A DNA stretch of 64,000 nt from an uncultured Oscillospiraceae bacterium (GCA_900541565.1 UQKB01000009.1:7704-71703), one strand, 5' to 3'. Shown: positions 18,019 to 25,910, numbered from the stretch's first letter. Numbers and translations: made by a program. The notes: generated by a model from the sequence alone, not told the origin.

Positions 18019-19620
18019 TCACCTGATTTCCTCATTTTTTAAAACGGCCTCCGCACATTTTATACCGTCTACCGCTGCGGAAATAATCCCGCCTGCGTAG
18101 CCCGCGCCTTCTCCGCATGGATAAAGCCCTTTGACATTTTTGGATTGCATGCTTTCGTTACGCAGAATCCGTACAGGGGAAGAGCTTCTGGTTTCAACGC
18201 CGGTTAAAAGCGCGTCGCCGTCTGCAAAGCCGTCGAGCTTGTTTTTCATTGCACAAAGTCCACCTGCAAGCGATTGTGCAACATAATCCGGAAAAAGCGT
18301 GTGCAGGTCTGCAAATTGCGTGCCGGGACGATAGCTTGGCAACACACTTCCAAAGAAAGAAGAGGAGCGTTTTTGTAAAAAATCGCATACTCTTTGTACC
18401 GGGGCAAAGGAATGGCCGCCCCCTGCTAAAAACGCTTTCTCTTCCAAACGTCTTTGGTAATAAACGCCTGCCAGTACGTCGCTGCTTTGAAAATCGGAAG
18501 GGCCTATGCCAACCAACAGCGCGCTGTTGGAATTGATTGCGTCCCTTGCAAAATTGCTCATTCCGTTTGTTACAACGCCACCCTCCTCGCTGGCAGCGGC
18601 CACAACAAAACCGCCTGGGCACATGCAGAAGGTGTACACGCCGCGCCCGTTTGGAAGATGCACGGCAAGCTTGTAATCAGCAGCGCCCAGCCTGCCCATC
18701 CCTGCGCTTGCCCCATACTGTGCCCGGTCGATCGCGGCGCGCAAATGCTCAATGCGAACACCTACGGAAAACGGTTTTTGCTCCATTGCAATCCGTCTGT
18801 TTTTCAGCATGGCAAACGTGTCCCGCGCACTGTGGCCGATTGCAAGTACCAGCGCCTGCGCAGGTATTTGCTCGGCTTTTCCATTTTTTACGATGAAAAC
18901 CCCGGCAATCCGGTCGTTCTTAATAAAAAGATCTTCCAGCTGTGTGTCAAATAAAAAAGTACCGCCGAGCGACAGAATTTGTTTTCGGATATTTTTTACT
19001 ACGCCCGGCAGCTTGTCCGAACCTATGTGTGGCTTTGCGTTGTATAAAATTTCTTCGGGCGCGCCGGCCTTGACCAGCTCCTGCAGTACCTTTCTTGCAC
19101 GGATGTCCTTTGTGCCTGTGTTTAATTTTCCATCTGAAAAGGTTCCCGCGCCGCCTTCCCCAAATTGCACGTTGGAATTTACAGCAAGTATACCACCGTC
19201 CCAAAAACGCTTTATATCCTTACTGCGTCGCTCCACATCAGATCCACGCTCCAATACAATGGGCGAGGCGCCGCACTGTGCAAAAATCAAGGCGGCAAAC
19301 AGCCCGGCAGGGCCGGCTCCGACAATCACCGGGCGAAAGGAAGCGTGGCTTTTTGCGGGCAGCGGATAGGAATACGGCTGCACGATGTTGGCATGGATGT
19401 TTTTACAGCGTGCCAGAACGCTGCGTTCGTCCTTTTTTGTCACAACGTCAAGTGCAGCGGTAAAATGCACGTTGCTTTTTCTTCGTGCATCGACCGACCG
19501 TTTGAAAAGTGAAACACAGGCAATTGCGCTTTTTTCAATTCCCAGCGCCCTTGCAGCCATATCTGTAAGCATACTGTCATGATAAGTAAGGGGAAGTTTT
19601 ATATTTGTAATCCGTATCAT
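18019..19620 (-). CDS. FAD-dependent dehydrogenase (COG2509-type)
   Basis: A 533-residue flavoprotein of the uncharacterised COG2509 group. The N-terminal about 90 residues (MIRITNIKLPLTY, FKRSVDARRKSNVHF) are the usual small alpha-beta cap. They are followed by the FAD-binding Rossmann loop PVIVGAGPAGLFAALIFAQ and by GGAGTFSDGKLNT, another group hallmark. The C-terminal FAD contact is LYPCGEGAGYAGGIISAAVDG. The biological reaction of the family is not established. The start ATG overlaps the stop of the upstream BaiN-like gene by four bases. Confidence 0.9.
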   Translation of the reverse strand: MIRITNIKLPLTYHDSMLTDMAARALGIEKSAIACVSLFKRSVDARRKSNVHFTAALDVVTKKDERSVLARCKNIHANIVQPYSYPLPAKSHASFRPVIVGAGPAGLFAALIFAQCGASPIVLERGSDVERRSKDIKRFWDGGILAVNSNVQFGEGGAGTFSDGKLNTGTKDIRARKVLQELVKAGAPEEILYNAKPHIGSDKLPGVVKNIRKQILSLGGTFLFDTQLEDLFIKNDRIAGVFIVKNGKAEQIPAQALVLAIGHSARDTFAMLKNRRIAMEQKPFSVGVRIEHLRAAIDRAQYGASAGMGRLGAADYKLAVHLPNGRGVYTFCMCPGGFVVAAASEEGGVVTNGMSNFARDAINSNSALLVGIGPSDFQSSDVLAGVYYQRRLEEKAFLAGGGHSFAPVQRVCDFLQKRSSSFFGSVLPSYRPGTQFADLHTLFPDYVAQSLAGGLCAMKNKLDGFADGDALLTGVETRSSSPVRILRNESMQSKNVKGLYPCGEGAGYAGGIISAAVDGIKCAEAVLKNEEIR

Positions 19621-20921
19621 AAGGTCTTCTTTCCTTTGTTACATATTTCCCGTGCGGCGCTTTGGCCTGCTAATATGCCTGAAACCCATGCCCAGTGCAG
19701 GTTATAGCCGCCGCACATGCCGTCAATATCAACAATCTCTCCGGCAAGATAAAGTCCTGCACAGCGCTTGGAAGACAAGGTGCGAAAATCTATTTCATCA
19801 GCAGGCACGCCGCCGGCTGTTACCTGCGCTGTTTCAAAGCTGGAGGGTGCACAGGGCGTTACGCGGAAATCTTTTAAAAGCAACGCAAGTGCTCCCAGCT
19901 CTTTTTTGGAAAGATTGCCCGCCGCTTTTGTCAGCGGCTTGATGCCGCCTGCTTTACACAGTACAGTTGCAATGCGGCTGTGGAGCAACCCTGTGAACAG
20001 CGTGGGCACTGGGAAAGACGCGCCGTCTGCATGGCGCTGCAAATGCAAAAACAGCTCGCTTTGTGTATAGTCAGGAAAAAAATCAAAAGAAAGCGCCACT
20101 TGCTTACAGGGCTTACCGTCTACCGTGTGCAGGCGGAAAAATTCATTGATCCTGCGGGAAAGCTGAAATACACAAATACCGGAAACAGCCTTTTCCGTAA
20201 ACTGGACTTCGCCGTCTTCCTGTGCGGTATGTACGCCGTCGCAAATCAGCTTAATGCGGCAGCGGGCGCGCAGGCCCTTTAAAGCAGCGATAAACGGCTC
20301 CTGTACAAAAACAGGCGCAAGCGATGGAAAAAGCGGTGTGACCGTATGTCCCAGTGCCTCCAAAAGCGCATAGCCGCTGCCGCAGCCCCCAAGCTTTGGA
20401 GAGGCAAGCCCGCCTGCCGTTACTACCAAGCTTGCACATGAAATTTCTCTGTCGCTGCCATGTAAAATAAACTTGCCATCTTTTGTTTTGCTTATGGCCT
20501 TTACGGGCGTATTGCATAGCTCATGCACCTGCAAAAGCTGCAGCTGCAAACGCAGAACATCCAATACAGACGCAGCGTGGTTGCTGTATGGGTAGATCCT
20601 TCCGCTGCCGTCACAATAGGTAAACAGGCCCAGCTGCTCCCATATATCCTGCATATATTTATTGTTATATTTGTCTAAAAGAGAAGAAAGCTGCGCTTTG
20701 CCGCTTCCAAAATACCATTTGGCGGAAAGGTCTGTGTTGCCAAGGTTACACCGTCCGTTTCCTGTGGCTAAAAGTTTTTTGCCCACACGCGGCAATTTTT
20801 CAACCACCGCTACGGTTTGCCCGGCTTTCTTTAGGCTTCTTGCCGCGCTGGCTGCGGCCATCAGTCCGGCAGCCCCTCCGCCCAAAACGGCAACGTCTGC
20901 AAAAATTTTTTCTTTCGGCAT
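19617..20921 (-). CDS. BaiN/HI0933-like NAD(P)/FAD-dependent oxidoreductase
   Basis: A 434-residue flavoprotein of the HI0933/YhiN family, to which the bile-acid enzyme BaiN was assigned. The Rossmann loop is VLGGGAAGLMAAASAAR, followed by VEKLPRVGKKLLATGNGRCNLGN. The C-terminal FAD motif is LYLAGEIVDIDGMCGGYNLHWAW. The ATG at 20921 has aggggcggg upstream and fits the family N-terminus. The longer frame from 20990 would run through the upstream hairpin. It heads the operon with the COG2509 flavoprotein and the WYL regulator. A role in bile acid metabolism should not be assumed, since the family is broad. Confidence 0.9.
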   Translation of the reverse strand: MPKEKIFADVAVLGGGAAGLMAAASAARSLKKAGQTVAVVEKLPRVGKKLLATGNGRCNLGNTDLSAKWYFGSGKAQLSSLLDKYNNKYMQDIWEQLGLFTYCDGSGRIYPYSNHAASVLDVLRLQLQLLQVHELCNTPVKAISKTKDGKFILHGSDREISCASLVVTAGGLASPKLGGCGSGYALLEALGHTVTPLFPSLAPVFVQEPFIAALKGLRARCRIKLICDGVHTAQEDGEVQFTEKAVSGICVFQLSRRINEFFRLHTVDGKPCKQVALSFDFFPDYTQSELFLHLQRHADGASFPVPTLFTGLLHSRIATVLCKAGGIKPLTKAAGNLSKKELGALALLLKDFRVTPCAPSSFETAQVTAGGVPADEIDFRTLSSKRCAGLYLAGEIVDIDGMCGGYNLHWAWVSGILAGQSAAREICNKGKKTL

Positions 20922-20946
20922 ACTATACCCGCCCCTGTAATAAAGC

Positions 20947-20972
20947 AGGGCAACCTCTAAAAAGGTTGCCCT
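20947..20972 (-). terminator. Hairpin between truncated gene and BaiN-like gene
   Basis: A perfect 10-bp stem, AGGGCAACCT (20947-20956) with AGGTTGCCCT (20963-20972), 6-base loop. On the minus strand the following bases are only moderately T-rich (gctttatt), so it is a weak terminator or an mRNA boundary structure. Confidence 0.5.
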
Positions 20973-20996
20973 TTGCATATAATTATACAATAAAAT

Positions 20997-21179
20997 TTAG
21001 CCGCCCGCAATCATTTTAATCAACCAGGGAATTACATAGGTAATAACGGTCATGATTGTCGCGGCGCCTAAAACGCCGCAGCCTATGCTGATGACTGCGT
21101 CCTTGATTTTAAATTTAAATAAAGCGGCGACAAGCGCGCCGGTCCATGCACTCGTTCCGGGCAGAGGAATGCGGCACAA
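20997..21179 (-). pseudogene. C-terminal remnant of a small multidrug export protein
   Basis: A 60-residue hydrophobic frame beginning at a TTG. Its start region IPLPGTSAWTGALVAALF matches the most conserved segment of the Sm_multidrug_ex family (COG2426), whose normal length is about 150-160 residues. Only the last third is present. The frame extends a few codons further up (FLFCE) and then meets a stop at 21204-21206. No ribosome site is visible before the TTG, although a consensus promoter lies directly upstream. I read it as a 5'-truncated relic, possibly still transcribed. A bona fide short membrane protein cannot be excluded. Confidence 0.6.
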
Positions 21180-21202
21180 TTCACAAAAAAGAAATTTTAT
21201 TA

Positions 21203-21231
21203 ATTATACAGTATGCAGATGTGGCTTTCAA
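21203..21231 (-). promoter_or_regulatory. Consensus promoter pointing into the truncated gene
   Basis: On the minus strand TTGAAA (21231-21226), 17-base spacer, TATAAT (21208-21203). The -10 box overlaps the stop codon that closes the truncated frame upstream. Confidence 0.6.
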
Positions 21232-21258
21232 GTAAAAGAAGTATGTGGAATTGCGTGG

Positions 21259-21287
21259 TTGACAACCTCTATGGATTTTTTTACAAT
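21259..21287 (+). promoter_or_regulatory. Sigma-A promoter for the VanZ-like gene
   Basis: TTGACA (21259-21264), 17-base spacer, TACAAT (21282-21287), 32 bases upstream of the start at 21320. Confidence 0.8.
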
Positions 21288-21319
21288 TATGTAAGATTCT
21301 TACAAACATGGGGGATTTT

Positions 21320-21799
21320 ATGGATCAAAGCAAAAAGGCTAAGGCAGCGGGGCTTGTGTTTATTTTGCTTACCGCATTAACCATACTTTTTATTTTCAGC
21401 CGTTCTTTGCATAATGCGCAGACCTCTGCGCTGGAAAGCGGCAGTATTGTCAATTTTCTGGGCGTTTTTTTTACAGAAATCGGCATGACACAGGAGCAGG
21501 CTGATTTTTTTGTACGGAAAACCGCGCATTTTTCTGAATTTTTTATAATGGGAACTTTTTTAACGCTTGCCGTACAGAAAAACAGCAGAAAAACGCTTAT
21601 AAAAAACCTGTTTTTTATCCTTTTCTTTTTGCTTGCAGTTCCAGTGTGCGACGAAACGCTGCAGTACCTTTCACCGGGCCGTTCACCGGAGGTAAAGGAC
21701 GTATTGCTGGATTTTTCCGGCGCGCTTTGTGGGTTCTTGCTGGTTTTTCTGATAGACAGGCTGTGCTTCCATTTTAACAGCAAAAAAAGAGGAAAATAA
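21320..21799 (+). CDS. VanZ-like family membrane protein
   Basis: A 159-residue membrane protein with four hydrophobic segments and the VanZ-like signature: VRKTAHFSEFFIMG, then VCDETLQYLSPGRSPEVKDVLLDFSGALCGF. VanZ gives low-level teicoplanin resistance in enterococci, but most relatives have no known function. The ATG at 21320 is chosen because ggggga lies five bases upstream. The ATG at 21308 has no site. A strong promoter precedes it, and the next gene has its own promoter, so it is probably monocistronic. Confidence 0.87.
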   Translation: MDQSKKAKAAGLVFILLTALTILFIFSRSLHNAQTSALESGSIVNFLGVFFTEIGMTQEQADFFVRKTAHFSEFFIMGTFLTLAVQKNSRKTLIKNLFFILFFLLAVPVCDETLQYLSPGRSPEVKDVLLDFSGALCGFLLVFLIDRLCFHFNSKKRGK

Positions 21800-21818
21800 A
21801 AGTTTTATCTTTGGGTTA

Positions 21819-21847
21819 TTGAAATCAGAAACAAAAAGCTGTATAAT
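21819..21847 (+). promoter_or_regulatory. Sigma-A promoter for nfnAB
   Basis: TTGAAA (21819-21824), 17-base spacer, TATAAT (21842-21847). The ATG at 21856 lies only 8 bases beyond the -10 box, so transcription would begin at or next to it. Confidence 0.75.
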
Positions 21848-21855
21848 ATATCTTC

Positions 21856-22734
21856 ATGAACGAATTACGATTGGATGTGGGCAAGTTGTTTAAAATTGTG
21901 GAAAAGACCGCTTTAAATCCCTCGATGACTAAGATGGTAATAGACGCGCCGTTTATTGCCAGAAAGGCGCTGCCTGGACAGTTTATTATTCTGCGGGTAG
22001 ATGAGCACGGGGAGCGTATCCCTTTGACAATTGCCGATTATGACAGGGAAAAAGGTACGGTTACCATTATATATCAGAAGGTTGGAAAAACCACCATGCT
22101 GCTCGATACTTTGCAGCAGGGCGAAGCTATATTGGATTTTGTAGGGCCTTTGGGAAAACCTTCAGAGCTGGAAGGCTATAAAAAGGCCGCTGTAATCGGT
22201 GGCGGCGCGGGGTGCGCCATTGCCTATCCACAGGCAAAGGCACTCTTCCATATGGGAACGCATGTCGATGTAATCGCTGGCTTCCGTAACAAAGAGCTGG
22301 TTATTCTGAAGGATGAAATGGAAAAGGTCAGCCAGCACCTGACGGTTATGACAGACGACGGCTCCAATGGTCATAAAGGCTTTGTTACAGACGCACTTTT
22401 GGAAAACATTCAAAACGGTGCAGGCTACGACCTGGTTATCGCAATCGGCCCGATTCCCATGATGCGTGCTGTCAGCAATATGACAAGGGAATATGGCATA
22501 AAGACAATCGTCAGCATGAACCCCATTATGATTGACGGCACGGGGATGTGCGGCGGTTGCCGTTTGACTGTAAACGGGGAAATGAAGTACGCCTGTGTGG
22601 ACGGGCCGGATTTTGACGGCCATCAGGTAGATTTTGATGAAGCGATGAAGCGTTTGTCTATTTTTAAGGAACAGGAGCAAAATGCGGTCAGAAACCCTGA
22701 CTGCAGGCTGTTAAGGAGTGCGGATAATGGCTAA
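21856..22734 (+). CDS. Ferredoxin:NADP+ oxidoreductase small subunit (NfnA/SudB-type)
   Basis: Small subunit of the NADH-dependent reduced ferredoxin:NADP+ oxidoreductase (NfnAB), a flavin-based electron-bifurcating enzyme of anaerobes, also annotated as sulfide dehydrogenase beta subunit. It has a ferredoxin-reductase-like FAD domain (PGQFIILRVDEHGERIPLTIADYD), an NAD-binding half (AVIGGGAGCAIAYPQAKAL) and the C-terminal [2Fe-2S] motif MCGGCRLTV with a further Cys in YACVDGP. The ATG at 21856 has no ribosome site and sits at the predicted transcription start. Relatives begin near FKIVEK, which favours a TTG start at 21886 (282 residues). The large-subunit gene overlaps its 3' end by 8 bases. 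Confidence 0.92.
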   Translation: MNELRLDVGKLFKIVEKTALNPSMTKMVIDAPFIARKALPGQFIILRVDEHGERIPLTIADYDREKGTVTIIYQKVGKTTMLLDTLQQGEAILDFVGPLGKPSELEGYKKAAVIGGGAGCAIAYPQAKALFHMGTHVDVIAGFRNKELVILKDEMEKVSQHLTVMTDDGSNGHKGFVTDALLENIQNGAGYDLVIAIGPIPMMRAVSNMTREYGIKTIVSMNPIMIDGTGMCGGCRLTVNGEMKYACVDGPDFDGHQVDFDEAMKRLSIFKEQEQNAVRNPDCRLLRSADNG

Positions 22735-24121
22735 TATGATCATGACAAAGACGGCAATGCCGGAGCAGCAGCCGGATGTAAGAAATAAAAATTTTGAAGA
22801 AGTGGCGCTTGGCTATACGGAGGAAATGGCTATTTTTGAAGCACAGCGTTGCCTGCATTGTAAAAACAGGCCTTGTGTAAACGGATGTCCTGTAAACGTG
22901 CCAATTCCAGAATTTATTGCGCATATTGCAAACGGCGAATTTGAACAGGCGTACACTGTGCTTACAAGCGCAAACTCTCTGCCTGCCATTTGCGGACGGG
23001 TCTGCCCGCAGGAAACACAGTGCGAATCAAAATGTGTGCGTGGGATAAAAGGGGAGCCTGTTGCAATCGGGCGGCTTGAGCGTTTTGTGGCCGACTATCA
23101 TATGGCGCACAGCAAGGAAAAGCTGCAGCGTGCAAAAAGCAACGGCCATAAGGTCGCAGTTGTGGGTGCCGGCCCCTCCGGGCTTACCTGCGCGGGCGAC
23201 CTTGCAAAAGCGGGATATGCCGTTACGGTTTTTGAGGCTTTCCATACGGCAGGCGGTGTGCTTATGTATGGCATACCGGAATTCCGCCTGCCAAAGGCAA
23301 TTGTACAAAAAGAAATTGACGGTCTGCGTGCGCTTGGCGTTGAAATTCAGACCAATATGGTAATTGGAAAGGTTCTGTCTGTGGACGAGCTTTTTGAAAT
23401 GGGATATGAGGCCGTATTCATAGGGACCGGTGCCGGACTTCCCAATTTTATGGACATTCCCGGCAATGGTTTATCCGGCGTTTATTCGGCCAACGAATTT
23501 TTAACAAGAATCAACCTGATGAAAGCCTATCTGGATGATTACGATACATGCATTATACGTCCAAAGCGCGTAGCGGTCATAGGCGGAGGCAACGTTGCCA
23601 TGGACGCGGCAAGAAGCGCAAAGCGGCTGGGCGCAGAAGATGTATATATTATCTACCGGCGTTCGGAAGAAGAAATGCCTGCGCGTAACGAAGAAATTCA
23701 CCACGCCAAGGAGGAAGGCATTGAATTTTGTCTGCTGACAAATCCTGTAGCGATTCTGGATGACGGAACGGGCAAAGTGGGAAAAATAGAATGTGTCAAG
23801 ATGGAACTGGGGCAGCCGGATGAATCCGGCAGGCGCCGGCCTATTGAAAAGAAGGGCTCAAATTTTCAAATGGATGTAGATTGTGTTGTGGTTGCTATCG
23901 GCAATTCCCCCAATCCGCTCATCCGGATTACAACAAAGGGGATCGAAGCCAATAAGCGTGGATGCCTGGTTGTGGACGAAAGCACCATGCAAACAACCAG
24001 ACAGGGCGTGTATGCCGGCGGCGATGCCGTAACGGGTGCTGCAACGGTGATTCTCGCCATGGGCGCAGGGCGTCAGGCGGCACGCTCCATTGATGCATAC
24101 ATACAAGGCAAAAACGATTGA
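22727..24121 (+). CDS. Ferredoxin:NADP+ oxidoreductase large subunit (NfnB/SudA-type, GltD-like)
   Basis: A 464-residue flavoprotein of the glutamate-synthase small-subunit type, often named gltA in Clostridia, and partner of the preceding NfnA. Cysteine motifs for two [4Fe-4S] clusters are CLHCKNRPCVNGCP and CGRVCPQETQCESKC. The FAD loop is VGAGPSGLTCAGDLAKAG and the NADPH loop is IGGGNVAMDAARSAKRLG. ATG 22727 is preferred over GTG 22718 because aaggag lies eight bases before it. The pair balances NADH, NADPH and ferredoxin pools. A strong terminator follows. Confidence 0.94.
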   Translation: MANMIMTKTAMPEQQPDVRNKNFEEVALGYTEEMAIFEAQRCLHCKNRPCVNGCPVNVPIPEFIAHIANGEFEQAYTVLTSANSLPAICGRVCPQETQCESKCVRGIKGEPVAIGRLERFVADYHMAHSKEKLQRAKSNGHKVAVVGAGPSGLTCAGDLAKAGYAVTVFEAFHTAGGVLMYGIPEFRLPKAIVQKEIDGLRALGVEIQTNMVIGKVLSVDELFEMGYEAVFIGTGAGLPNFMDIPGNGLSGVYSANEFLTRINLMKAYLDDYDTCIIRPKRVAVIGGGNVAMDAARSAKRLGAEDVYIIYRRSEEEMPARNEEIHHAKEEGIEFCLLTNPVAILDDGTGKVGKIECVKMELGQPDESGRRRPIEKKGSNFQMDVDCVVVAIGNSPNPLIRITTKGIEANKRGCLVVDESTMQTTRQGVYAGGDAVTGAATVILAMGAGRQAARSIDAYIQGKND

Positions 24122-24130
24122 TCTATTAAC

Positions 24131-24164
24131 AGGACAGGGGATTTTTCCCTGTCCCTTCTTTTTG
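24131..24164 (+). terminator. Intrinsic terminator of nfnAB
   Basis: GGACAGGG (24132-24139) pairs with CCCTGTCC (24147-24154), 7-base loop, followed by CTTCTTTTTG. Confidence 0.85.
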
Positions 24165-24331
24165 ATATTGCTTCAGCCTGGTTGTGCGTGCTCTGCCGCA
24201 AAAGTGTGCGTGTGTAATGGTAGTTTTGCATAAAGTTTTATTAAAACTTGCGCTACATGTTCCCAATGAAGTATCTTTGTCCGAATCAAAGCATATGATT
24301 ACGTATAAAGATATTTACAGGAAGTGGTAGC

Positions 24332-24688
24332 ATGGAAAACGAACGCTATGACAACATTGAGTATGAAGCAGATTGGCAAACGGTACAGACGGTAACGGCA
24401 AAACCGGCGAAAACTTCTATATACAGGGCAAATGAAGAGATGTATATAGACCATGAGGAAGAGGAAGCGGATGACCAGAAAGAGCAACAAAAAACCAAAA
24501 AGGAGCGGGCGCCGCAGAGCGGCACGCAGCTTTTGATTAAATTTCAGTTGGTAATCTGTATTTTGGCGGCTGTTGCAGCCTTTGCACTTAAGGCCTTTGG
24601 CGGAGAATTGTACGAAATGGTGGGCGGCTGGTATAATAGCCAGATCAACGCTTCCCTTCTTATTACAGATGTTGTCAATCTGTTTTAA
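24332..24688 (+). CDS. Short single-pass membrane protein, SpoIVFA-like candidate
   Basis: A 118-residue protein with a charged cytoplasmic N-terminus of about 70 residues, rich in Glu and Lys (DHEEEEADDQKEQQKTKKE), one membrane segment (about 75-93, FQLVICILAAVAAFALKAF) and a short outer tail. Its stop codon directly abuts the ATG of the SpoIVFB-type protease. In spore formers this position is held by SpoIVFA, the protein that anchors and restrains SpoIVFB. Clostridial versions carry a LytM/M23-like outer domain, which is absent here. I infer a shortened SpoIVFA equivalent from context and topology, because sequence similarity alone does not show it. The start has aggaagtgg upstream. Confidence 0.6.
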   Translation: MENERYDNIEYEADWQTVQTVTAKPAKTSIYRANEEMYIDHEEEEADDQKEQQKTKKERAPQSGTQLLIKFQLVICILAAVAAFALKAFGGELYEMVGGWYNSQINASLLITDVVNLF

Positions 24689-25306
24689 ATGCAGATTCGG
24701 GTATTTGGATGCGAAATCTCCATCAGCTTTCCGCTGGCAGCGGCTCTGACAATTTTTTTTATACTGGATCGCAGCGGATCCACCGTAATATGCTGCTTGT
24801 CAGCTTTATGCCATGAGCTGGGGCATCTTGGTATGATGGCTCTGTTTCAAACAAAGGCAGACAAAATTAAGCTGGGTTTGTTTGACGTCAACATATCAGA
24901 CAACGGGAAATATCAAAGAAGCCTGTGGGCAGAAATTTGTGTTTTGTTGGCGGGAGCTGCCGCAAATTTACTGGCAGCGGGGATTGGCTGTGTGCTTTTT
25001 ATTTTTTACAAAGAACCGTTTCTTTCCGCGTTTATCAGCTCCAATCTTTTTCTTGCCTTTTTTAACCTGCTTCCCGTTGAAGCGCTTGACGGAGGAAATA
25101 TCATATATTTGCTGCTTTTGCGCCGTATACATCATGCATATGCGGTAAAGATTTTGGAAATCTTATCTTTTGCAGTACTATTGCCGCTTGCATGCGGTGG
25201 CTTTTATGTATTGCTCTGTTCGCGGTACAATTTTACTTTGCTCCTTACCAGTTGCTATCTAATGGCGATTATTTTGCTGAAAAGAACAAAATTTTCCAAA
25301 TTATAA
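24689..25306 (+). CDS. M50 site-2 metalloprotease, SpoIVFB-like
   Basis: A 205-residue intramembrane zinc protease of family M50. The zinc motif HELGH is at 42-46 and the second ligand region NLLPVEALDGGN lies at 126-137 with Asp134, both inside hydrophobic segments. Five to six membrane segments can be seen. In Bacillus SpoIVFB cleaves pro-sigma-K in the outer forespore membrane. The small membrane protein upstream and spoIIR in the same window support a sporulation role. Its substrate in this organism cannot be read here. Confidence 0.87.
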   Translation: MQIRVFGCEISISFPLAAALTIFFILDRSGSTVICCLSALCHELGHLGMMALFQTKADKIKLGLFDVNISDNGKYQRSLWAEICVLLAGAAANLLAAGIGCVLFIFYKEPFLSAFISSNLFLAFFNLLPVEALDGGNIIYLLLLRRIHHAYAVKILEILSFAVLLPLACGGFYVLLCSRYNFTLLLTSCYLMAIILLKRTKFSKL

Positions 25307-25411
25307 CTGCATATCCTGCGTGTAGGTAACTGCTGTAATACAACGGTTATAGATAGTAAAAAACCTAAAAAATTAACGCATGTAAAATTTGGATGAAAAG
25401 GTAAAAAAGAC

Positions 25412-25440
25412 TTGACCTGGTGCAAAGGATGTAGTAAACT
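25412..25440 (+). promoter_or_regulatory. Sigma-A promoter of the DUF2325-DUF3793-flavodoxin operon
   Basis: TTGACC (25412-25417), 17-base spacer, TAAACT (25435-25440). A palindromic operator begins six bases after the -10 box, so a bound repressor would cover the transcription start. About 100 bases upstream (25307-25411) hold nothing I can identify. Confidence 0.7.
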
Positions 25441-25446
25441 AGTATT

Positions 25447-25464
25447 GGTTAGTTTTAACTAACC
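25447..25464 (+). promoter_or_regulatory. Palindromic operator 1
   Basis: GGTTAGTT-TT-AACTAACC: 8-bp perfect arms around a 2-base centre. The same element occurs at 25502-25519 and at 37150-37167, each at a metal- or redox-related gene. The arms resemble DtxR-family operators in base content but not in spacing. Confidence 0.65.
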
Positions 25465-25494
25465 AAGAAAAAGCGGCGCAGCCGCTTTTTCTTG
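25464..25494 (+). terminator. Terminator-like hairpin in the operon leader
   Basis: CAAGAAAAAGCGGC (25464-25477), loop gca, GCCGCTTTTTCTTG (25481-25494): a perfect 14-bp stem with the T-run built in. It lies between the two operators and before the first gene, so transcripts from the promoter must pass it. It could be an attenuator. Confidence 0.65.
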
Positions 25495-25501
25495 AAGATC
25501 A

Positions 25502-25519
25502 AGTTAGTTGTGACTAACT
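25502..25519 (+). promoter_or_regulatory. Palindromic operator 2
   Basis: AGTTAGTT-GT-GACTAACT, 7-bp perfect arms, aligned base for base with operator 1. It lies downstream of the leader hairpin, 86 bases before the DUF2325 start codon. Confidence 0.55.
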
Positions 25520-25605
25520 AAAACCTGGCTTCTCTGATAAAAAATATGGAAAACCGGAATGAATCTTTTCAGAGAGGAAAAAATAAGACAAGAAAGAGGA
25601 TGTAT

Positions 25606-25887
25606 ATGAGTGTCGTAATTATTGGCGGAAACGAACGGATGACCGCACAATATGAATCCATTTGTAAGGAACATGGATGCAGGGCAAAAGTTTTTACAAA
25701 AGAAAACGGCTCTTTAAAAAAGAAATTGGGATGCCCGGATTTGCTGATTTTATTTATCAGCACCGTTTCGCATAAAATGGTGCTCAGTGTAACACAGGAA
25801 GCCAAAAAGAACTGTATTCCGATCGCAAGAATTCACACAAGCAGTGTTACTGCACTTCGTACAGCTTTGACGGAATATATCGTGTAA
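25606..25887 (+). CDS. DUF2325 domain protein
   Basis: A 93-residue protein of the DUF2325 family, recognisable from MSVVIIGGNERMTAQYESIC, CPDLLILFISTVSHKMV and the Ser-rich end of the core (HTSSVTALRTAL). The fold looks like a small Rossmann-type unit. No function is established. ATG 25606 follows aaagagg at a good distance and matches the family start. The longer frame from 25546 adds a basic stretch without support. It is first in an operon with a DUF3793 protein and a flavodoxin, a grouping common in gut Clostridia near metal-uptake genes. Confidence 0.85.
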   Translation: MSVVIIGGNERMTAQYESICKEHGCRAKVFTKENGSLKKKLGCPDLLILFISTVSHKMVLSVTQEAKKNCIPIARIHTSSVTALRTALTEYIV

Positions 25888-25910
25888 GTACCAACTAAGG
25901 GGGAAAAATC

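Noticed and set aside
19617-20921. BaiN-like protein as evidence for bile acid 7-dehydroxylation
   Set aside because: The HI0933 family is wide and occurs in many bacteria without bile acid genes. No other bai gene is in the window.
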